DNA from: Rhynchopus sp. YZ270_cl-10
Taxonomy: Eukaryota; Euglenozoa; Diplonemea; Diplonemida; Diplonemidae
Direction of reading: 5' to 3'
DNA length: 64,000 bases
NCBI GenBank assembly: GCA_964035575.1
Contig: OZ037860.1
Span: forward strand, 706,689-770,688
Positions 1 through 9,827 of this stretch are shown in pieces. The notes below the pieces were generated by a model. That model had not been told where the DNA came from. It ran no database searches and saw only the letters and a program-made list of their open reading frames with translations. Positions within the stretch are counted from its first letter, which is position 1, and each line of letters opens with the position of its first letter. The translations under genes were made by a program, and so were the position numbers.

Positions 1-1537
1 GGCGTCGGCACGCTGTCTGTCGTTGTCGATCTGCTCGTGCACACCGTCGAGGGTGAGTGTGATGTCGAGGTGCTCTTGGCGCAGTGTGCGCAGGTCTGCC
101 AGCAGCGCGTCCTTCTCCGCCACCGCACTGCGGCAGGCAGACACAAGCTTGGGCAGTGTCGCCTCGTCCCCCGTCAGGTGTGGGAAGCACCCTGCAAGCG
201 CATCCGCAGCAGACGTTGTCTCACTCATGATAACCTCCAGCTCCTGTGCATACGCCGTGCTCTTCGCTAGGCGTGCCTGCAGCTCCGCACACTCCGAGGA
301 CACGACAGCGAGGTGCTGCTGTGCCTCTGTCTCCTTTGCGTGCAAGGCGTGCACGCTGCCTCGTGCAGTCTCGAGCTCGCTGTTGGCCTCACGCAGCTCG
401 GCACGCACGATGTCGAGCTCCTCCCACCCGCCCTCCATAGAGGCGACGATGTCCTTGAGACCCTGGATCTCGCTGTGCAGCAGGTCCGTGCTGCGTGTGT
501 GGTCTTCTCGTGCAGCCTCGTGGAAGGCTATCTCCTCCTGCATCTCTGCAGCAGCGCACTTCATCTGCAGCTCTGTCTCCTCAGCCTCACGCAGTCGTGT
601 GGCCAGCAACTTCGCACGGTCGCGGTCCTGCCGTGAGTCCTCCTGCACAGACTGGTGCGAGCTCTTCATTGCCTGTATCGTGTTGCGATGCGCCTCGCTC
701 GTCGTCGCCTGCTCCTCCTGCAGCAGGGCAAGCTCATCCAACGTCACTTGATGCGTGCTGCTCAGCTCCCGCAGCCGCTGTGTCAGCTCCTCCGAATGGC
801 CCTGCTCCACAGACAGCTTCTCTGCAAACTCACGAAGGTACGTCTCAGACGCAGCAAGCCTGCGGCGCATGCTCTCCACATCGTCGTTTTCCTGAGCAGT
901 GCTGCTTGTCTCGTACCTCTGCATCTCTGCCTGCAGGTTCTGGCACACCTGTTTTGGTAAAGTAAAAAATATGATTTTTGTACCTAAAAAGAAATACCTG
1001 CAGCATCTCTGACTTCTCCTTCGCGTGGTGCTCTTCACGCGCCTGCATTGCCTGCTTGGCAGCTTCGTCAGCTTCTCGCAACTCCGCATGCGCCACGTTG
1101 AGCTCGCCTCTGAGACGCTGCACGACATGCTCTGCCGCCTCGCTGCGTGCGTTGCTGTCGTGCAGGGCGGCGGAGTGTTTGTCCACTTGGGTGCGCAGCG
1201 TTTCTATTAGCGACTTTGCTTCTCGCAACTCAGGCTCCGTCCCACCACCCACCCCCACATGCTGCTTCCGCACCCTCCTCTGCGAAGGCACGCTCTCAAC
1301 AGTCAACACCCCCGACCCCTGCACCTCTGCCACACGCTCCAAAGCGCGCTGTGCTGGCAAGCTCCTCCTCGGAGGAATCGACTGCGGTGCAGGCGAAATC
1401 GGCAAATCCGCCTGAGAGCTCTCAACAGACCCACCTGAAACACTTCTGCTAGGTGGCGCACGATGCGTGAGCTGCGCCTTCAACCGCTTCAACTGGTCCG
1501 AATGCCCTGCAAACGTATCACCAGAAGAACTCACCAT
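1..1537 (-). CDS. Long coiled-coil protein, N-terminal part (runs off left edge)
   Basis: Two exons are visible. Exon 1 (1537 to 998) starts at an ATG and encodes 180 residues. A 49-nt intron (997 to 949, GTATTT...ACAG, phase 0) follows, and exon 2 stays open from 948 to the window edge. The first ~110 residues are Ser/Pro/Arg-rich and look disordered. From about residue 105 the sequence is an almost unbroken Glu/Ala/Gln/Leu-rich heptad coiled coil (LREAKSLIETLRTQVDKHSA and onward), continuing through all of exon 2. No catalytic motif or named domain is seen. Composition resembles centrosomal, Golgin or flagellar-rootlet coiled coils, but coiled coils give false similarity and I assign no function. 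The C-terminus lies outside the window. The exon junction is well supported because both exons are coiled coil and the splice sites match those of neighbouring genes. Confidence 0.82.
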
Positions 1538-1825
1538 ATCTCCTCCTTTAGTATGTGTATTGCCATGTCTAGGGGGGAGTATTTGTGGGTGGAAAATGGA
1601 AGGGGGAAGAGGAGGAGGAGGAGGAGGAGGAGGAGGAGGAGATGAGGTGAGGGGGAAGTCTTTTAATGTGTTAGTCGGTTGTCGTAGCCAGAGGCAGTGC
1701 CTTTTTTTTTTTGTGTCGTTGCTACTCCATATAGCACGACCCGCCTACATTGCAGTAGGCAATCGTAGAAAAAAAATAATATAAAACTCTTGTTTACTTA
1801 CGACGATTTTTTTTTGTTTCGGGAT

Positions 1826-1959
1826 CACAGTTTCCGTGCGTAAAAAAAAAAAAGGCAGAAAAGAAAAAAGGGTCTACACGCGTAAAAGTGACGTTGTTTT
1901 TCCTCCCGAGAAGACTCTCTTTTTACGCACCTTTTTTCTATACGCGTACGGAAACTGTG
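1826..1959. repeat. Foldback element with ~17-bp inverted ends
   Basis: The segment opens with CACAGTTTCCGTGCGTA and closes with the inverse, ACGGAAACTGTG preceded by a TACGCGT block, so the two ends can pair. The interior is A-rich with a second internal inverse (TTTTTACGCACC near 1920). It looks like a MITE-type non-autonomous element. No clear target duplication was found. Confidence 0.55.
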
Positions 1960-2063
1960 CGGAATATGAAAAGAAAAAGACGGAGTATCACCGATGAAAC
2001 GTATCGTAGAGAGGGGGTGGATGTGTATGGGGGGCTGCGACCTTTAGAAGTACAGGACTAACT

Positions 2064-2092
2064 GCGTTTTGCTAAAAATATATGCAAAACGC
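2064..2092. repeat. Perfect 9-bp hairpin
   Basis: GCGTTTTGC and GCAAAACGC are separated by 11 A/T-rich bases and followed by a T-run. This could be a small transcript hairpin or terminator-like structure. No role can be shown. Confidence 0.4.
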
Positions 2093-2295
2093 ACTTTTTA
2101 TTCCTGAAGAATCTCTCTTGTCTCTGCCCTTGCACACATGCACCACCACACCCCCAGCGTCGCTATCTTGTACTGTCTTGTATGCCTGAACCCTGATGTA
2201 AAAAAAGGAGGAACACTTTCAAATTGTGAGACCCAAACCTCTGAATTGTTTGGTTATAGACAACATAAAGTCGCCAGATTTTAATGAGAGTTTGG

Positions 2296-2380
2296 TTGCT
2301 CCTGAAAACCCCAGTTTGCGTACTTGCTGCGTACTTAGTGCGTAGTTGTTGCGTACTCGGTAATTTTTATTTCAGGAGCA
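2296..2380. repeat. Foldback element with TGCTCCTGAAA ends
   Basis: TTGCTCCTGAAA at the left and TTTCAGGAGCA at the right form inverted ends. The interior contains three to four imperfect copies of a TTGCGTACT motif. It is MITE-like in size and structure. Confidence 0.45.
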
Positions 2381-2630
2381 CCAGAGTTGCTATTTTTGCA
2401 GGGGGTCGAGTAAAAAGAAAAAAAATCAAAACTTCTGAAATTGAAAAAGTGAAAAACCCGCAAAAAGCTGCAAAGCAAACTTCGTGTGTAACCTCATCTG
2501 GGTTGCACCACCATCACGTCTCAAATAGACCGCAAACTAGACATAATTAAACCCCAACCCAATGCAATGAAGGGGTAAGGGACAGCTTTCTGTGCAGTGT
2601 GGAAGGGGAGGGAGAGGGGGAAGAAAAGGT

Positions 2631-2666
2631 TATAAGATGAACCTAAGCCTCTGGTGCCTAGTCACC
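2631..2666 (+). repeat. Family A mini-element
   Basis: This copy reads TATAAGATGAACCTAAG, a short loop, then CCTAGTCACC. The family consensus is a TATAAGATGA lead, a hairpin formed by CTAAG and CTTAG around a CCTCTCGTG-like loop, and a TCACCTT end. At least 18 copies occur in the window. Confidence 0.7.
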
Positions 2667-3961
2667 AAAAAAAAAAAACTAAAAAAAAAAAAAAAAAAAG
2701 GATAAATTAGCATGAAACCCATCCCCTCAAAAAAAACATATCGACAATCTGTAGTGTTAGCTCGTCTACACAAAGCGGTCTTTATTTATCGAAGGAAGAA
2801 TGGAGGGAAAGCGGCTCGTAAAAGGCAAATATTTGCCTTTTTCATTCACTTCCACTAGACACCCTACACAAAAGTAGTGCAGCTTTCCAATGGTGCCATT
2901 TGGAGTGATCAGGAGTGGCAGAAAAGTACCCCTGATCACCCCATCACTGCCAAAAAAAAAATATTGCTGTTGACACCAGGAGGTTTCTGTGCTCAGTTTT
3001 TGTTTTTTGTTTTGGTTGATTTGTTTTGTCTGTTTCATAAAATTTGGGTTGTAATAGAAATAGTATTACCACTGTGGGGGGAATCAACTGTTTTCCCCCC
3101 TCTGCTGCATTCACAGTGGAAGTAAGCGGACCTCCTTCGCCCGATGAGCTGTTCCTGGGCTTCCAGGTGAGGGTTCTTCTGTTAAGAGGCGGAGATGGGA
3201 GGTGAAGGTGGAGATTCTAAGCAGGGATCGATTCTTGCTCTATACGAACGTCACAAAAAAAGGGTGAAGTTGATAGTGCAAAAAAAAGAAAAGAAAAGAA
3301 GAAAAAAACACAAAGAATCAACAGCAAAATTGCTGATGTAATCACCTCCCGACTAACCCACAATACCAGCCCCTCTCTTTTTTACGCACCTCAGGTACTG
3401 AAACTCTTGAAGCGCGAAGAACACCTTCAGGAAGAAAAAAAAAATCCCAGGGAGAGAAAAAAAACAGCTTTAGTACAGACGGAAGGAGATCGAGTGCAAA
3501 AAGATAGGATAAAAAAAAAGAGAAAGTGCAAAAGGAAGAAAAAAAATCAACCGGCGGGACGCAAAAGGCATTGGTTCTCCGCGGGGTTTCAAACCCCAGA
3601 GAGTAAGAAAAAGCGTTGTGCATACGCCCCTCCTACCTTCTATTCCGAGAAAGAAGAAAGTTTAGAGGATATGGTACAACTACAAAATATCACAGAAGCT
3701 CGTCACGTCTTTGAAAGGGTTTAGAAACCGTAGGAGGCAGGGTGTTAATTATGTACTATTGTAGGGCAAATACAGAGAAAGTTGGCAATATTTACGTTAG
3801 ATTTGCAGTTTTTTGGTTTATATCATGGGAACCGCAGGAAAGCCGTGGGCTCGACAACCATATAAAATAGGGGGGGAGGCACCACTTCACCTTAAAACAA
3901 AGTTTGCTAACAAGAAGAAACACAATTCGATACTGGTTCCCCAATCCCCACCCACCTTCCA

Positions 3962-4062
3962 CAGCTGAGAATAAGACTCGGGAACCCGGGACCGGGGTAT
4001 TCTCAGCCGGACTGGGACCCGGGACCGGGACCAGGACCCAGGGACCGGATTATTCTCAGCTG
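3962..4062. repeat. Family E GC-rich foldback (copy 1)
   Basis: The ends are CAGCTGAGAATAAG and TTATTCTCAGCTG, perfect inverses over 13 bp. The interior has runs of GGGACC and CCCGGGACC units and an internal TATTCTCAGCC. A second copy lies at 15343-15459, just upstream of the 881-residue gene. Such G-rich repeats are candidates for quadruplex formation (inference). Confidence 0.6.
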
Positions 4063-4203
4063 TGCCCCCTCTCTCCCCTATTAGAATGGAGGCGACAGAA
4101 TCTCGCCTGCTTTTGAAATAATCTCACCCCATTTAAAAGAGAAATTAAAAGTGCAAACGCGGACAGCGCAGACACCGGTTCTCCGCAAAAAAGAAAAGAA
4201 AAG

Positions 4204-4235
4204 TTTATAATGATCCTAAGCCTCGCTTAGTCACC
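4204..4235 (+). repeat. Family A mini-element (short variant)
   Basis: TTTATAATGATCCTAAGCC is followed by CGCTTAGTCACC, with the loop shortened but the CTAAG/CTTAG stem kept. Confidence 0.6.
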
Positions 4236-4361
4236 GAGAAAAAAACCCCCCCCTCTCCCCACCCCCCCGCTGTGCACCATTATTAATGACACACTATGCT
4301 ATCGTTGTTCGAAGGTGTCCCCTGAATGTGCGCTACCTGGTCCCCAAATACCAGAGAGGGA

Positions 4362-6191
4362 TTACTGGAAGCTGTCGGAGGACCACGTTCTCCGCATGAG
4401 TTTACCACCCAGGGCGCTTGCGCTTTTGCCTGAACGAGAGGTGTGCTTCACCTCGAAGGGTGCGTTAGATGGCCCACCCCGTGGTGTGCGTGTTTCGTTC
4501 ATAATTCGTTGGTATGTGTTCTCGGCTTCGTCGTTCCAGAACTCGAGGCCCCTGAAGTTCGTCTCGACCACAAGGAGAACATGCTTGGTGAGGGCAGCCC
4601 TAAGTGCAAAGAGCTGGCTGAAGCAGTGGTGGTACTTCTTCGAGTGAAGCGAGAGCAGCAAGGGAAACGTCCCCCTCGCCTCGGTCATCATGTTCAGCAT
4701 GCACACCACGCTCGCGTAGGCAAGGAACGGTAATGCGGCGACAGTGGCAAGGCCCACCCAGATGCCAAAGAACCACCCCATCACCACCCCATAGATAAGG
4801 ATCAGCAGCGGCGCGAGCACCACTGAGGACACCATCTTGTGCGACGCCTTCACGTCGTTGCCGCGCAGCTTCACGGAAGAGGCCTTCAGGTCTTGTTCCG
4901 CCTTCACTCCGGAGTAGATCCTAGCAAAGATGCCCACAGGGAGACTCACAGGCGCGCCAGGAATCGCAAGCAGGAACCACCGCCCCGTTGCAGCCATCCG
5001 CTTGAACAGCAGGTAGTAGCTGGTGCGGGTGTCCAACGCATCGAGGGTTTCGACCTGCGCATCTGTGAGCAGGTAGTCCTTCAGCAGAAGCTGGTACTGG
5101 TCGAGCCGCTCGAGCAGCTCCAGGAAGAGGGGGTCCTTCTTCTGGCTTGCGATGTCGAAGCCTGTTGCGAATTTGCGGGTCAGGTCGAGAATCTCAGACA
5201 CAGGAAGCTTGATGGTACCTGGCTGGTAGAGCCTGCGCATATGGTGGATATACTTCAGCGTCTGCCAGTCTGGAGCGTTGATGGTGACACCACGCATTGC
5301 CTTCACCACGTCGTCCATGAGAAGTGCTGTGGCTTTGTTGGCGTCGTCTGCGTTCATTTGATTCAAGAGATCTGATACGAGGAGGGGTTCACCGAACTCA
5401 ACGTGGGCACGCGATCTGAAGCGGTGCCCGTAGTAGTAGGTAAGCCCGACGGGAATGATTTTGACGTCAATACCGCGGGACTTTGCACCCAACGCAAAGC
5501 GCGCGATGCCGTCCTTCATCGTCATAAGCGTGGTTCTGTCGTGAGAGCCTCCCTCCGGGAAGATGCCAATACAGCCACCATCACCCAGGCGGGTGTACAC
5601 CTGCTGGAACATCACATCATGGTCGATCTTCGGCAGCACCTTAAAGACAGCCTCCCCTGTGTACGAATAGTCGTCCTTCGACTTCACAATCATCTCCGTG
5701 TCGCTGATGATCTCTGTCACCTTGATCGTCATCGGCTCCTTCTGCTCGGGGTCCTTGATGTTTACTAAGCTGTTCACGCTCACTTCTGATGTGAATTTCG
5801 TGCCTTGCCCCTTGATTCTTCCATTCCCTCCAACAACCTTAACGAGAATCACCTCGCCAGAACCGGGTACTGCTTCGTCTTGTGGTCTGCGCACTGGAAT
5901 TGCGCCGAGTAGCTTTGCGAAGACTCCGATCACCATTCGTTTTAACGATTTGGCTGCAATGATGAAGCCGACGTTGCGAGGTACACAGGCGTAGAGCATG
6001 AGGGCGTCGACAAATTGGTTCTGGTGGTTCCCACAGAAGATGACCGGGCCGTCAGGTATCTTGTCCAGACCAATCACGTCGACCTCTCTGTAAAAGATGA
6101 ACACCAACACACGGAACATCATCTTCAGCACAGCGTTCTTCGCCGCCATGAAGGCCCAATGCATAAAGCTTTCGCCCTCTCCCTCAGCCAT
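4362..6191 (-). CDS. Glycerol-3-phosphate / DHAP acyltransferase, SCT1/GPT2 type
   Basis: This single-exon gene encodes 609 residues. It should catalyse the first acylation of glycerol-3-phosphate or dihydroxyacetone phosphate in phospholipid synthesis at the ER membrane. The acyltransferase blocks are visible in order: NHQNQFVD at 55-62 (the His-x5-Asp spacing characteristic of the fungal SCT1/GPT2 branch), GAIPVRRPQD near 96-105, FPEGGSHD at 211-218, and IIPVGLTYYYGHRFRSRAHV around 245-264. The ~100-residue insert between blocks II and III (GQGTKFTSEVSVNSLVNI region) is also typical of this branch. Hydrophobic segments near residues 20-35 and 455-500 suggest membrane anchoring. The C-terminal ~60 residues are basic and Ser/Arg-rich. 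The ATG at 6191 gives a full-length family protein. Substrate preference (G3P versus DHAP) cannot be told from sequence. Confidence 0.92.
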   Translation of the reverse strand: MAEGEGESFMHWAFMAAKNAVLKMMFRVLVFIFYREVDVIGLDKIPDGPVIFCGNHQNQFVDALMLYACVPRNVGFIIAAKSLKRMVIGVFAKLLGAIPVRRPQDEAVPGSGEVILVKVVGGNGRIKGQGTKFTSEVSVNSLVNIKDPEQKEPMTIKVTEIISDTEMIVKSKDDYSYTGEAVFKVLPKIDHDVMFQQVYTRLGDGGCIGIFPEGGSHDRTTLMTMKDGIARFALGAKSRGIDVKIIPVGLTYYYGHRFRSRAHVEFGEPLLVSDLLNQMNADDANKATALLMDDVVKAMRGVTINAPDWQTLKYIHHMRRLYQPGTIKLPVSEILDLTRKFATGFDIASQKKDPLFLELLERLDQYQLLLKDYLLTDAQVETLDALDTRTSYYLLFKRMAATGRWFLLAIPGAPVSLPVGIFARIYSGVKAEQDLKASSVKLRGNDVKASHKMVSSVVLAPLLILIYGVVMGWFFGIWVGLATVAALPFLAYASVVCMLNMMTEARGTFPLLLSLHSKKYHHCFSQLFALRAALTKHVLLVVETNFRGLEFWNDEAENTYQRIMNETRTPRGGPSNAPFEVKHTSRSGKSASALGGKLMRRTWSSDSFQ

Positions 6192-6402
6192 TTTGATTTT
6201 TTTTTTTGGTTTGTGTTTGGTTCCCCCACCCCCTGTTTGATGTGATGCGAGGGGAAAGGAGGAGAGGGGGGTGCAGTAAAAGAATTGTCATTTTTTTTTA
6301 TAATCAGATCTGGGGATGAATGGGAGGGTTGGGCAGCGAGGCTAAGACCTCACACCCGATAGATGACCCACCCACCCCTTCCCCCATTTTTTTGACCACA
6401 TG

Positions 6403-7837
6403 CTACACAGTGTGTGCGAAGGACGAAAGCTCTGCCACCTTTGCACGTACATGGGTCTCTACATCCACTGCGATGGTATAGTAACTACTGGGCAGCGGGT
6501 TGAAAAACTTGCAGTTGTCAGTGATCAAGAAAAGGTCCTGAAGAAAGGTCTTTGCGCTAAGGTACAGACGCAGGTCGAGCTTAAGCTGCAATGTTGTCAA
6601 ATCCATTGGGCGACGTACCACCTGTGTGTGTGTTTGGTTATTATTCATTTTCTGTGAAAACTTGGTTGGAATAGTGTAGACATCCGAGGATACGTTGTAC
6701 TATTGGTGTGGCCAACGACCCCAAAATAGCAGAAAAATAGCACTCCCTTCAGCCACACTAACTATTGTTGCACCGACAATCGAGCACATAAAAAAAAGTA
6801 TCGGGGGGTCTTCCACATACCCTCCTATAGCGCACAATACGCTCTACAGGTGCCTTGAAGGACCCGTCTTTGTCTGCTGCCCGCATCGCGTCTATGCAGG
6901 CCTGGCAGTCTTGAACCTCCTGCTGTGTTAGGAAGGACACTGCAGGGGGTGGGTCCTCCGTGCACACTGTCGTAAGCCCGTTGTCCTCAAAGGCTTTGGT
7001 CACAATGCCAAGCAGACGCTTGCCCTCCTTCCACGCACCGCTGTCCGTATCGTGCGTGATCAGCGTATTGAGAAACAACGCCCGCAACTCCATCTCCACT
7101 GCCACATCACTCTGGTAGAGCCCCGCATCCACATTTTCCTTTATTGCTTGAAGGGAGGATGCGCAGAGGGTTGCTCCTTTCGAGCTTTCTTTGGCCGCAA
7201 AATGCTGTTTTTGGTCAAGCATTATGAACTTCTGCACAATCCTGGTATGCGCCACATGGTGCGAATGCCGTTCCGCTGTTTCCGGCGCAACCGGAGTTCT
7301 CCCTGCCAATCTCTTTGTGACCACCGACTGCTCTACACCATGCCCTTCCAAGATCCCTTGCAACCGCGACGCTACTCCCCTTGCACAGACATGCACTTTA
7401 TTCTGATGCGGATGGTACACCATGCTGTTCAGAAGCATCGTAAGAATGTCGGCCTCAAACGCCGCAGCACTCTGGTATACCCCTAGGTCGAGCTTCGCAC
7501 GCACCTTCTCTGGTGTCACACTATAGTCCACAGCTGCCACGGCAGGGGACGTGGAGGGGCGTCCCCTGGTAGGTGGCGGTGCTCCACCGACGTCCTCTGT
7601 AAGTAGTTTGATTAGTTCATCGTATAAATCGCTCCATTCAGAGGGGCACGACCGCCCGCCCTGCTCCTGCAGTGCAGGGGGTAGTGCTACCTGTTCCTCC
7701 ACCCGCCGTCGTTTCAACACAGGGCTACGTGGTGGACTGTCCGGTGCAACCGAGTCCACCTCCCACTCCACAGCACCTTCCTCCTCAATCCCTTCACATT
7801 CAGAGTCCGTTTCCCAGAAGAGCTGTGCCAAGCTCAT
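6403..7837 (-). CDS. Bromodomain protein with three bromodomain-like units
   Basis: There are two exons, 7837-6821 and 6621-6403, separated by a 199-nt intron (GTATGT...ACACAG, phase 0); the product is 411 residues. Residues ~310-405 form a convincing bromodomain. An alpha-Z helix region leads to RRPMDL at 342-347, then LRLYLSAKTFLQDLFLITDN, and the acetyl-lysine pocket signature NCKFFNP at 375-381 with Asn380 in the conserved position. The intron falls just before PMDL. Two upstream stretches (LDLGVYQSAAAFEADILTML and VDAGLYQSDVAVEMELRALF) resemble the B-helix half of a bromodomain but lack the pocket asparagine, so they look like degenerate copies. The N-terminus is acidic. The likely role is reading acetylated histones in the nucleus. 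The intron carries a family B mini-element (6655-6700). Confidence 0.85.
6655..6700 (+). repeat. Family B mini-element inside an intron
   Basis: GAAAACTTGGTTGGAATAGT then GTAGACATCCGAGGAT matches the family B consensus. It lies wholly inside the bromodomain-gene intron in antisense to the gene and probably accounts for that intron's length. Confidence 0.65.
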
Positions 7838-8082
7838 TTCTGTATGAAAAATGATGAGAAGGAGGAGAGAGAGAAGCAAGAGGAAGAAAAAAAATATGGA
7901 GAGAGAGGTGTTGTTTTGTTAGGTGCATTCTTGGTCACTTTTTACGTTTCAAAAAAAAATGTATGTCTTTTGTGGCAAAGACTGGGGGAGGGGGAGGAGG
8001 AGAAGTTTTTTTTTGTCTGTTTGTAGTAAACAAAGAGGGGGAGGAGGAGGAGAAGGGAAAAAGAGAGAGAAAAAAAAGTTGG

Positions 8083-8118
8083 TGCGATGAACCTAAGCTA
8101 CTGCGTAATTTAGTCACT
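8083..8118 (+). repeat. Family A mini-element (diverged)
   Basis: GCGATGAACCTAAG, a variant loop, then TTTAGTCACT. The outer motif is kept and the loop has changed. Confidence 0.5.
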
Positions 8119-8558
8119 AAAAATAACAAAAAAAAAAAATTGAAAGATGAAAGTGACTCACGGAGAGACGTATCTTTCGATAGATGAAGCGGCTCACAGG
8201 GGGGTGGGAGCACAAAAAAATCGTATACGCAAGCTTTCACAAAAGGAAAACAAAAAGAAAAAAAAAGTTTCTGTCCAATTTTGTGTTGTTTCGCTTTTTT
8301 TTTAGAATGAGTACACTGTCACAACGTCTGGTTGTGATGAGTAAGTTAATGATCTCAAAAAAAAAGGGGGGGTGCAAAGTCTGTTGTGTACGTGTGTTTT
8401 CGGAAGTGAGAGAAGTTTCATCCATGTCAAAGTGTTGACTTTATTTTTCGAATAAAAAGGGAAGATGTTGGGCTGTGTGTTAGTTACCACCTTTTTTTTG
8501 TTGTTTCGTCGCAAAGCTTTCCGTTCACACGGCCATTGCAACAATGATGGGAGAAAAA

Positions 8559-8640
8559 AGTGAAATTGATAGTGCAAAACGCCTCTGGGACGCAGGCACT
8601 GACACTCCGCGGGATATCGAACCCCGGAGTGTTGTATTTG
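8559..8640 (+). repeat. Family D double-hairpin element
   Basis: The copy has two consecutive stem-loops. The first is formed by AGTG...GCCT and AGGCACT. The second is a long stem CACTCCGCGGG / CCCCGGAGTG closed by a short ATATCGA loop. Family D copies recur at 19745, 27253, 51557, 52009 and 54205, with fragments elsewhere. Confidence 0.75.
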
Positions 8641-8958
8641 GGGGATTTGCGAGCAGGGAAACTGTAAGCAGACACACACAAAAAAAAAAAAAAAAACTGG
8701 AGGTCAGCAAGAAAGAATACGTAAAAAAAAAAAAGGGGGTCACGTTAATCTGTTTTTATCGATAGTCTGTTGGAGTGTCCTGAAAATAAACAAAAAGAGA
8801 AAAACGTGAAAAAGACGATAAATGGGTCACAAAAGGACTCACAGTTGTACGTCTTTTTTTTTTCCCACAACCCCAATTTGCTGTTGAATATCACAGCAGG
8901 AGAGGGGGGCCCTTCTATGGCTTGACACACACACATCCAGAAAAAAAAGGGGAAATAT

Positions 8959-8994
8959 TATAAGATGAACCGAAAGCCTCGCCTTCATCACCTT
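8959..8994 (+). repeat. Family A mini-element
   Basis: TATAAGATGAACCGAAAGCC then TCATCACCTT. The stem is weaker than in the consensus. Confidence 0.5.
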
Positions 8995-9262
8995 GTAATA
9001 AAATGGGGAAGGAGAAGGGAAGGGACGAAAGGGGGGGAAGGGAAGTTTTGAAAATGCGCCGGCTTAACACCCCCCTCCCATCTTCATGGCAGATATCGGT
9101 AGCCCGTTCTTCCCACACAAAAGAGGGGGAAAAGAAAAGATTATTTCGTATACCATCTTTTCTAAACGAAAAGAATGAAAAAGAAAAGAGAAAAAAAAGG
9201 TACATAACTTTAGTTTCATATCCTTTCTAATCAAAGAAGAGAAAGTACAAAGGACGTTCTAC

Positions 9263-9393
9263 CGTATCGTACAAATTATCTGTACAAATGTATCTACAAA
9301 TGAACAAATTATTGACCGTAAAAAAGGTCGAACTTCCAGAAAAAATCCTGAAAAGGTCGACCATTTTTACGGTCGATACTTTGTACGAATACG
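9263..9393. repeat. Family G foldback element
   Basis: CGTATCGTACAAATTAT at the left is mirrored by TTTGTACGAATACG at the right. Inside, TGACCGTAAAAAAGGTCGA pairs with TCGACCATTTTTACGGTCGA. The same arm sequence occurs at 26983-27053, so this is a small dispersed inverted-repeat family. Confidence 0.6.
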
Positions 9394-9827
9394 CAAAACA
9401 GATACATCCAACACCGAAATGAATGCGAGAAAATCGGTCACATCGCCCCTCCCGTTTGTTAGATTCATAAAAAAAGGGGGGGAAAGGGGGAAAAAAAAAA
9501 CGCAATTTTAATATAGCGGTAGAAGAACGGAAATTTCCCCCCCTCATCACATTTATATCCACCTGTCAGGAAAATTAAAACAAAAAGTGTGAAGAACGAT
9601 GTGTGCATAAAGCAAAAAGAATAAAAGAAAACTCCGTTATTTGCACACCCCTTATTTCATTTTATTTTTGCCCTCAATGTGTTGCCCCTCCCCTATTCCC
9701 TTATTCCCCCCCTTCCTTTTTTATTCAATTTCCCATTTTTTTTAATTTTTGAAAATTTGGCTAGATTTTTTTGACGTTGTTTTGTGTGTCTTTTTTTTTT
9801 TGAAGTTCATTTATTTTTCATTTGGTT

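Larger units (their letters stand above)
1538..4361. other. Intergenic region with foldback repeats
   Basis: No gene is recognised. The stretch holds a GGA triplet run (1605-1640), several homopolymer A/T tracts, foldback repeats at 1826-1959 and 2296-2380, a small hairpin at 2064-2092, a family A mini-element at 2631-2666, and family D-like fragments near 3560-3605 and 4150-4190. It also holds a GC-rich family E element at 3962-4062 and a second family A copy at 4204-4235. Reading frames here are low-complexity Lys/Phe runs and are not credible proteins. Confidence 0.7.
7838..9827. other. Intergenic region, repeat-rich
   Basis: No gene is seen. It contains purine-rich runs, two family A copies (8083-8118, 8959-8994), a well-preserved family D hairpin element (8559-8640) and a foldback element (9263-9393). 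The stretch just after the kinesin stop codon (9600-9827) is T-rich and probably its 3' untranslated region. Confidence 0.7.

Noticed and set aside
23-1452. Plus-strand frames of 100-240 codons opposite the first gene
   Set aside because: Antisense shadows of a GC-rich coiled-coil gene; Ser/Arg/Cys-rich composition and no domain. Similar plus-strand shadows at 10.2-10.9, 39.1-39.7, 46.8-47.8 and 58.8-59.7 kb were rejected for the same reason.
8559-8640. Family D hairpin as a tRNA gene
   Set aside because: GGGTTATCGAACCCC looks like a T-arm, but the TTCRA loop spacing is wrong, there is no acceptor stem or A-box, and the stem continues outward as a simple hairpin.
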